Source: JBJHBY01 sp050485745 (GTDB lineage: Bacteria; Pseudomonadota; Gammaproteobacteria; Pseudomonadales; CAMLJR01). From it: 10,102 nt of DNA. The stretch spans positions 1 to 10,102 of the forward strand of contig JBJHBY010000123.1 of the NCBI GenBank assembly GCA_050485745.1, read 5' to 3'. This document shows, piece by piece, positions 5,609 to 10,102 of this stretch (the first letter of the stretch is position 1; the number at the start of each line of letters is the position of its first letter). The notes under the pieces are model-generated. The model made no database searches and had not been told where the DNA came from. It saw only the letters and a program-made list of their open reading frames with translations. A program made the translations under genes and the position numbers.

Positions 5609-6763
5609 ATGGCCCCGCGTATCGGGCTGGTGGCGGGGGAATCCTCCGGCGACCTGCTGGGTGCGGCCCTGATTCCCGCCTTGCGTCAGCGCTGGCCCAA
5701 TGCCCACTTCGCCGGCATCGGTGGTACGCACATGCAGGCCGAGGGGTTCCGCTCCCTGTATCCGCTGGAGCGCCTCTCGGTGATGGGCCTGGTCGAACCC
5801 CTGCAGCGTCTGCCGGAACTGCTGGCGATCCGCCGGGGATTGTACCGGCACTTCACCCGGCAGGGCTTCGATCTGGTGATGGGTATCGACGCCCCGGATT
5901 TCAACCTCGGTCTCGAGCGCCGGCTGCGCCGCGCCGGCCTGCGCACGGCGCATTATGTCAGCCCCTCCGTCTGGGCCTGGCGCCAGGGCCGTGTGCGCAG
6001 CATTCGCCGCGCGGTTGATCTGATGCTCACCCTGTTTCCCTTCGAGGAGGGGTTTTACCGCAGTCACGGCGTGCCCGTCTGTTGTGTCGGGCACCCGCTG
6101 GCGGATGCGTTGCCCCTGCAGCCGGATCCCGATCGCGCTTCCGCCCGGCGTCAGCTGGGTCTGCCGGTGGACGCGCCAGTCGTGGCCCTGCTGCCCGGCA
6201 GTCGGGGCGGAGAAGTCGGGCAGATGGCCAGGCCTTTCCTGGCCACCGCGCAATGGCTGCTGCGGCGGCGTCCCGGCCTGCATTTTGTGCTGCCGGCGGC
6301 CACCCCGGAGCGGCGCCGGCAGGTCGAGGCGGCGCTGGCGCATTGCGACTCCCTGCCGCTGACCCTGCTGGACGGGCAGTCGCGGCTGGCCATGGCGGCC
6401 GCGGACGTCGTGCTGATGGCCTCCGGGACCACCACGCTGGAAGCCATGTTGCTGAAGAAGCCGATGGTCGTGGCCTATCGCATGGCCCCCTGGTCCTGGC
6501 GCCTGCTCTCGCCCCTGGTGAAGGTGCCCTGGGTGGCACTGCCCAATCTGCTCGCCAGGCGCGAACTGGTGCCAGAGCGCCTGCAGGATGCGGTAACGCC
6601 GGAGGTGCTGGGTCCCCTGTTGCTGGCCTGGCTGGATAATCCTGAACGACAGGCGGCGCTGGTCGAGTCCTTCACCGGGATGCACGAGGAGCTGCGCCGG
6701 GGCGCCAGCCGGCGCGCCGCCGAGGCACTGGAGACGCTGCTGGAGGCGAAGCGCCATGCGTGA
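5609..6763 (+). CDS. lpxB: LpxB, lipid A disaccharide synthase
   Basis: LpxB is a GT-B glycosyltransferase (family GT19), peripheral at the inner membrane. It joins UDP-2,3-diacylglucosamine to lipid X to give the beta-1,6-linked tetraacyl disaccharide phosphate. The 384 residues compare with 382 in E. coli. Visible motifs are GLVAGESSGD (6-15), MGIDAPDFN (91-99) with the catalytic-type Asp94 (E. coli Asp98), and HYVSPSVWAWRQ (115-126). In the C-terminal UDP-binding half are LLPGSRGGEV (194-203), ASGTTTLEAML (271-281) and LPNLLARREL (311-320). The open frame continues upstream through lpxA, but that part is a shadow of lpxA in another frame. The ATG at 5609 gives the family's N-terminus directly and has a Shine-Dalgarno. 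The 3' end overlaps rnhB by 8 bases. Confidence 0.98.
   Translation: MAPRIGLVAGESSGDLLGAALIPALRQRWPNAHFAGIGGTHMQAEGFRSLYPLERLSVMGLVEPLQRLPELLAIRRGLYRHFTRQGFDLVMGIDAPDFNLGLERRLRRAGLRTAHYVSPSVWAWRQGRVRSIRRAVDLMLTLFPFEEGFYRSHGVPVCCVGHPLADALPLQPDPDRASARRQLGLPVDAPVVALLPGSRGGEVGQMARPFLATAQWLLRRRPGLHFVLPAATPERRRQVEAALAHCDSLPLTLLDGQSRLAMAAADVVLMASGTTTLEAMLLKKPMVVAYRMAPWSWRLLSPLVKVPWVALPNLLARRELVPERLQDAVTPEVLGPLLLAWLDNPERQAALVESFTGMHEELRRGASRRAAEALETLLEAKRHA
6742..6746 (+). promoter_or_regulatory. Ribosome binding site of rnhB inside lpxB
   Basis: GGAGG lies 9 bases before the rnhB ATG at 6756, inside the last codons of lpxB. It is the strongest Shine-Dalgarno-like site in the cluster and supports the start that overlaps the lpxB stop. 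Confidence 0.75.
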
Positions 6764-7364
6764 CCTGTTTGAGCCGGAATGGGATCGCCCCTTGCTGGCC
6801 GGTGTCGACGAAGTCGGGCGTGGCCCTTTGGCCGGGGACGTGGTGGCGGCCGCCGTGATTCTCGATCCGGCACGGCCGGTGGCGGGTCTGGCGGATTCCA
6901 AGGCGCTGAGTGCGGCCCGGCGCGAGCGCCTGTATGATGCCATCTGCGACTGCGCGCTGGCCTGGGCCGTGGGTCGTGCCAGCGTTGAGGAAATCGACCG
7001 CATCAACATCCTGCAGGCCAGCTTGCTGGCCATGACACGAGCGGTCGATGCTCTGGGTGTCGAGCCCGTGCACGTGCTGGTGGATGGCAATCGCCTGCCG
7101 CGCTGGCGCTACAGTGCCGAGCCTGTGGTGAAGGGCGATGCCCGGGTGCCGGTGATCGCGGCGGCCTCGATCATCGCCAAGGTCACCCGCGACCGGGAAA
7201 TGCTCGAACTCGACCGTTGCTACCCGGGCTACGGCCTCGCTGGTCACAAGGGTTACCCGACCACCGCACACCTGGCTGCCCTGCGTGAGCAAGGCGTGAC
7301 CCCCGTGCATCGACGCTCCTTCGCCCCGGTGCGGGCTCTGCTGGAAACCGACGGAAACCACTGA
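6756..7364 (+). CDS. rnhB: RNase HII
   Basis: RNase HII cuts RNA in RNA:DNA hybrids and starts removal of single ribonucleotides misplaced in DNA. The 202-residue protein carries the family opening LLAGVDEVGRGPLAG, with metal ligands Asp18 and Glu19. The other two carboxylates are Asp110 in LVDGN and Asp128 in VKGDARVP, giving the complete DEDD set (E. coli Asp16, Glu17, Asp108, Asp126). The block AASIIAKVTRDR and the C-terminal GYPTTAHLAAL and HRRSFAPV motifs are intact. Length is typical. The gene starts 8 bases before the end of lpxB and its TGA shares one base with the dnaE ATG (TGATG at 7362-7366), so it is probably translated in series with both neighbours. The lpxB-rnhB-dnaE order is common in gammaproteobacteria. 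Confidence 0.98.
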   Translation: MRDLFEPEWDRPLLAGVDEVGRGPLAGDVVAAAVILDPARPVAGLADSKALSAARRERLYDAICDCALAWAVGRASVEEIDRINILQASLLAMTRAVDALGVEPVHVLVDGNRLPRWRYSAEPVVKGDARVPVIAAASIIAKVTRDREMLELDRCYPGYGLAGHKGYPTTAHLAALREQGVTPVHRRSFAPVRALLETDGNH

Positions 7365-10102
7365 TGACCCATTCCTTCGTCCACCTGCGGCTGCACTCGG
7401 AATACTCGCTGGTCGACAGCCTGGTGCGCCTCAAACCACTGGTCAAACAAGTGGCCGAGCTGGGCATGCCCGCCTGTGCCTTGACCGACCACACCAATTT
7501 CTACGGCCTGATCAAGTTCTACAAGGCCGCCATGGCCGCCGGCATCAAACCGATTCATGGTGCCGACCTGCTGTTGCGCGATGACGACGACCCCGCCCAG
7601 CTCTCGGTGCTGTGCCTGCTGGCACAGGATGAGCGCGGCTATCGCAACCTGATCGAGCTGATCTCCCTGGCTTATCTCGAGGGGCAGCAGCAGGGCCAGG
7701 CCTGTATTCGCCGCGATTGGCTGGTGGAACGCAGCGACGGCCTGATCGCCCTGTCGGGTGGCCGGGAGGGCGATGTCGGTCAGGCGCTTCTGGGCGGGCG
7801 GCCGCAGCAGGCGCGGCAGCGCCTGCAGACCTGGATGCAGTTGTTCCCGGAGCGCTTTTACCTGGAGCTGCAGCGCACTGGCCGTGACGGCGAGGAAGAC
7901 TACCTGCACGCCGCCGTGGCGCTGGCGACCGAGAGTGATTGCCCGGTGGTCGCGACCAATGACGTGCGCTTTCTGCGCCGTGACGAATTCGAGGCCCACG
8001 AGGCACGGGTCTGCATCCGCGAGGGTCGTACCCTGGACGATCCGCGCCGTGCGCGCCGCTATAGCGAGGAGCAGTATCTGAAAAGCCCCGCGGAGATGGC
8101 GGAGCTGTTCGCCGATATCCCCGAGGCCCTTGAGAACACGGTGCAGATCGCGCAGCGCTGCAATGTCGGCATCACCCTGGGTACCTACTACCTGCCGGAA
8201 TACCCGATTCCGGAGGGTATGACCCTGGATCAGTATTTCCGCCAACTCTCCCACGAGGGCCTCGACAAGCGCCTGGAGGCCCTGTTCGATACCGGTTCAG
8301 TGGATTTTCCCGAGCGCCAGGCGGAGTACCGCGCACGGCTCGATTTCGAACTCGACGTGATCCTGCAGATGGGCTTCCCCGGCTACTTCCTCATCGTTAT
8401 GGATTTCATCCGCTGGGCGAAACAGCACGACATCCCGGTTGGCCCCGGTCGCGGCTCCGGGGCGGGCTCCCTGGTGGCCTATGCCCTGGAGATCACCGAC
8501 CTCGATCCGATCGCCTACGACCTGCTGTTCGAGCGCTTTCTCAATCCCGAGCGGGTGTCGATGCCGGATTTCGACGTCGACTTCTGCATGGACAACCGCG
8601 ACCGTGTCATTCAGTACGTGGCGGAACGCTACGGGCGTGATGCCGTGGGGCAGATCATTACCTTCGGCACCATGGCGGCCAAGGCGGTGGTGCGCGATGT
8701 CGCCCGCGTCCAGGGCAAGTCCTATGGGCTGGCCGACAAGCTCTCCAAGATGATTCCCTTTGAAGTCGGCATGACCCTGGAGAAGGCCTACGAACAGGAG
8801 GAGGTGCTGCGGGACTTCCTCGCCACCGACGGCCAGGCCCAGGAAATCTGGGATATGGCCCAGCGCCTGGAAGGCCTGACCCGCAACGTCGGCAAGCATG
8901 CCGGCGGCGTGGTCATCGCGCCCTCGCGCCTGACCGATTTCGCGCCTTTGTACTGTGACGAGGCCGGGGGTGGCCTGGTCACCCAGTTCGACAAGGGCGA
9001 CGTCGAGGATGCCGGGCTGGTCAAGTTCGACTTTCTCGGTCTGCGCACCCTGACCATCATCGACTGGGCGCGGCGCATGATCGATACCCAGCGCGCGCGG
9101 CAGGGCGAGGCGCCGCTGGATATCATGGCGATTCCCCTGGGCGACGCACCCACCTTCGAGCTGCTGCAGCGTGCCGAGACCACCGCCGTGTTCCAGCTCG
9201 AATCCCGCGGCATGAAGGATCTGATCAAGCGCCTGCTGCCCAGCCGTTTCGAGGACATCATCGCGCTGGTGGCCCTGTTCCGGCCCGGCCCGCTGCAGTC
9301 CGGCATGGTCGACGACTTCATCAACCGCAAGCACGGCCGCGCGCAGCTGGCCTATCCCCATCCGCAATACCAGCACGAGTGCCTGGTACCAATCCTGGAG
9401 CCGACCTACGGCATCATTCTGTACCAGGAGCAGGTGATGCAGATCGCGCAGGAAATGGCCGGTTACAGCCTGGGCGAGGCGGATCTGCTGCGCCGTGCCA
9501 TGGGCAAGAAGAAGCCCGAAGAGATGGCCAAGCAGCGGGCGATCTTCCTGCAGGGTGCCACCGGCAAGGGGTTCTCCGAGGAGCTCGCCTCGAACATCTT
9601 CGACCTGATGGAGAAGTTCGCGGGCTATGGTTTCAACAAGTCCCACTCCGCGGCCTATGCGCTGGTGTCTTACCAGACAGCCTGGCTGAAACGTCACTAC
9701 CCGGCGCCGTTCATGGCGGCGGTGATGAGCTCGGAACTGCAGAACACTGACAAGATTGTGGTGTTCATCGAAGAGTGCCGTGCCATGGGGTTGAACCTGA
9801 AGCTGCCCGATGTCAACGAGGGCGACTACATGTTCACGGTCAATGAGGCGGGGGATATCGTCTACGGCCTGGGAGCGATCAAGGGCCTGGGCGAAGGGCC
9901 GGTGGACAATATCATTGCGGCGCGTAACCAGGGTGGTGCCTTTGCCAACCTGTTTGATTTCTGCCGGCGCGTTGATCCGCGCAAGGTCAACAAGCGCGCT
10001 GTCGAGGCGCTGATCCGTGCCGGGGCCTTCGACAGCCTGGGTGAGGACCGCGCGGTGCTGATGGCGGCGATTCCCGAGGCTTTTCTCGCCGCCGAGCAGA
10101 GC
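7364..10102 (+). CDS. dnaE: DNA polymerase III alpha subunit (3'-truncated by window end)
   Basis: This is the replicative polymerase of the chromosome. The first 913 codons are present and open to the last base; E. coli DnaE has 1160 residues, so roughly a fifth (the clamp-binding and OB/tau-binding part) lies beyond the edge. A PHP domain fills about 1-270, from HLRLHSEYS. The palm holds VGPGRGSGAGSLVAYAL (about 358-374) and MPDFDVDF with catalytic Asp402 and Asp404. The third catalytic residue is Asp556 in KFDFLGL (E. coli Asp401, Asp403, Asp555). QLESRGMKDLIKR, ALFRPGPLQSGM, GIILYQEQVMQ and FNKSHSAAYALVSYQ are intact, and the helix-hairpin-helix region is near the end. The PHP metal site is partly lost: Arg9 for the middle His of the first motif, with His43 kept. 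GGAA at 7353-7356 is a weak Shine-Dalgarno; the ATG overlaps the rnhB stop by one base. Confidence 0.98.
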   Translation, partial: MTHSFVHLRLHSEYSLVDSLVRLKPLVKQVAELGMPACALTDHTNFYGLIKFYKAAMAAGIKPIHGADLLLRDDDDPAQLSVLCLLAQDERGYRNLIELISLAYLEGQQQGQACIRRDWLVERSDGLIALSGGREGDVGQALLGGRPQQARQRLQTWMQLFPERFYLELQRTGRDGEEDYLHAAVALATESDCPVVATNDVRFLRRDEFEAHEARVCIREGRTLDDPRRARRYSEEQYLKSPAEMAELFADIPEALENTVQIAQRCNVGITLGTYYLPEYPIPEGMTLDQYFRQLSHEGLDKRLEALFDTGSVDFPERQAEYRARLDFELDVILQMGFPGYFLIVMDFIRWAKQHDIPVGPGRGSGAGSLVAYALEITDLDPIAYDLLFERFLNPERVSMPDFDVDFCMDNRDRVIQYVAERYGRDAVGQIITFGTMAAKAVVRDVARVQGKSYGLADKLSKMIPFEVGMTLEKAYEQEEVLRDFLATDGQAQEIWDMAQRLEGLTRNVGKHAGGVVIAPSRLTDFAPLYCDEAGGGLVTQFDKGDVEDAGLVKFDFLGLRTLTIIDWARRMIDTQRARQGEAPLDIMAIPLGDAPTFELLQRAETTAVFQLESRGMKDLIKRLLPSRFEDIIALVALFRPGPLQSGMVDDFINRKHGRAQLAYPHPQYQHECLVPILEPTYGIILYQEQVMQIAQEMAGYSLGEADLLRRAMGKKKPEEMAKQRAIFLQGATGKGFSEELASNIFDLMEKFAGYGFNKSHSAAYALVSYQTAWLKRHYPAPFMAAVMSSELQNTDKIVVFIEECRAMGLNLKLPDVNEGDYMFTVNEAGDIVYGLGAIKGLGEGPVDNIIAARNQGGAFANLFDFCRRVDPRKVNKRAVEALIRAGAFDSLGEDRAVLMAAIPEAFLAAEQS

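Noticed and set aside
5474..7090. A 538-codon open frame on the - strand opposite the lpxA end, lpxB and rnhB
   Set aside because: It runs against three conserved genes, has low-complexity Arg/Gly/Pro/Gln-rich composition and shows no known motif. It is a shadow frame.
7253..8254. A 333-codon open frame on the - strand opposite the rnhB end and dnaE start
   Set aside because: It crosses the junction of two real genes, and both of those carry their expected motifs on the + strand.
8297..9697. A 466-codon open frame on the - strand inside dnaE
   Set aside because: It lies wholly opposite conserved polymerase motifs and its translation shows no family features. It is a shadow frame.
1..10102. 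A novel accessory, defence or mobile system in the window
   Set aside because: Every base beyond three gaps of 94, 39 and 30 bp, plus 11 bp before lpxB, belongs to a conserved housekeeping gene in canonical order. I see no integrase, transposase, CRISPR repeat, tRNA or base-composition break.

Overview
The window is GC-rich and almost entirely coding. It reads as a chromosomal housekeeping locus of a gammaproteobacterium. The gene order rseP(end)-bamA-skp-lpxD-fabZ-lpxA-lpxB-rnhB-dnaE matches the classic E. coli/Pseudomonas outer-membrane-biogenesis and lipid A cluster. LpxA resembles the Pseudomonas type more than the E. coli type: it is about 6 residues shorter near residue 21 and has a Pseudomonas-like N-terminus and GEDTPDLKY stretch. 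This suggests a non-enteric gammaproteobacterium of the broad Pseudomonadales/Oceanospirillales kind. The genus cannot be fixed by reading alone.

Layout, all on the + strand. Bases 1-45 are the last 14 codons of rseP. A 94-bp gap holds a short direct repeat. bamA (140-2752) encodes the outer-membrane protein insertase and skp (2792-3304) a periplasmic chaperone for its substrates. lpxD (3335-4387), fabZ (4384-4830), lpxA (4827-5597) and lpxB (5609-6763) follow: lipid A assembly steps plus the fatty-acid dehydratase that draws on the same 3-hydroxyacyl-ACP pool. rnhB (6756-7364) and dnaE (7364 to beyond the window end) close the window with RNA:DNA hybrid repair and the replicative polymerase.

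How they work together: LpxA adds the first 3-hydroxyacyl chain to UDP-GlcNAc. After deacetylation by LpxC (not in this window), LpxD adds the second chain, and LpxB joins UDP-diacylglucosamine to lipid X to form the disaccharide. FabZ competes with LpxA and LpxD for 3-hydroxyacyl-ACP. BamA and Skp build the protein part of the same outer membrane. From lpxD onward the genes overlap by 1-8 bases or are 11 bases apart, so one translationally coupled transcript is likely.

I find no mobile element, CRISPR array, RNA gene, phage or defence gene, and no undescribed system. All genes look intact with their catalytic residues present; dnaE is cut by the window edge and rseP enters from it. The second-look items are family-level details: the LpxA chain-length residue, the position of the only BamA cysteine pair, a long BamA loop, the LpxD acyl-groove residues, the near-neutral charge of Skp, the PHP metal site of DnaE, and short repeats in two gaps.
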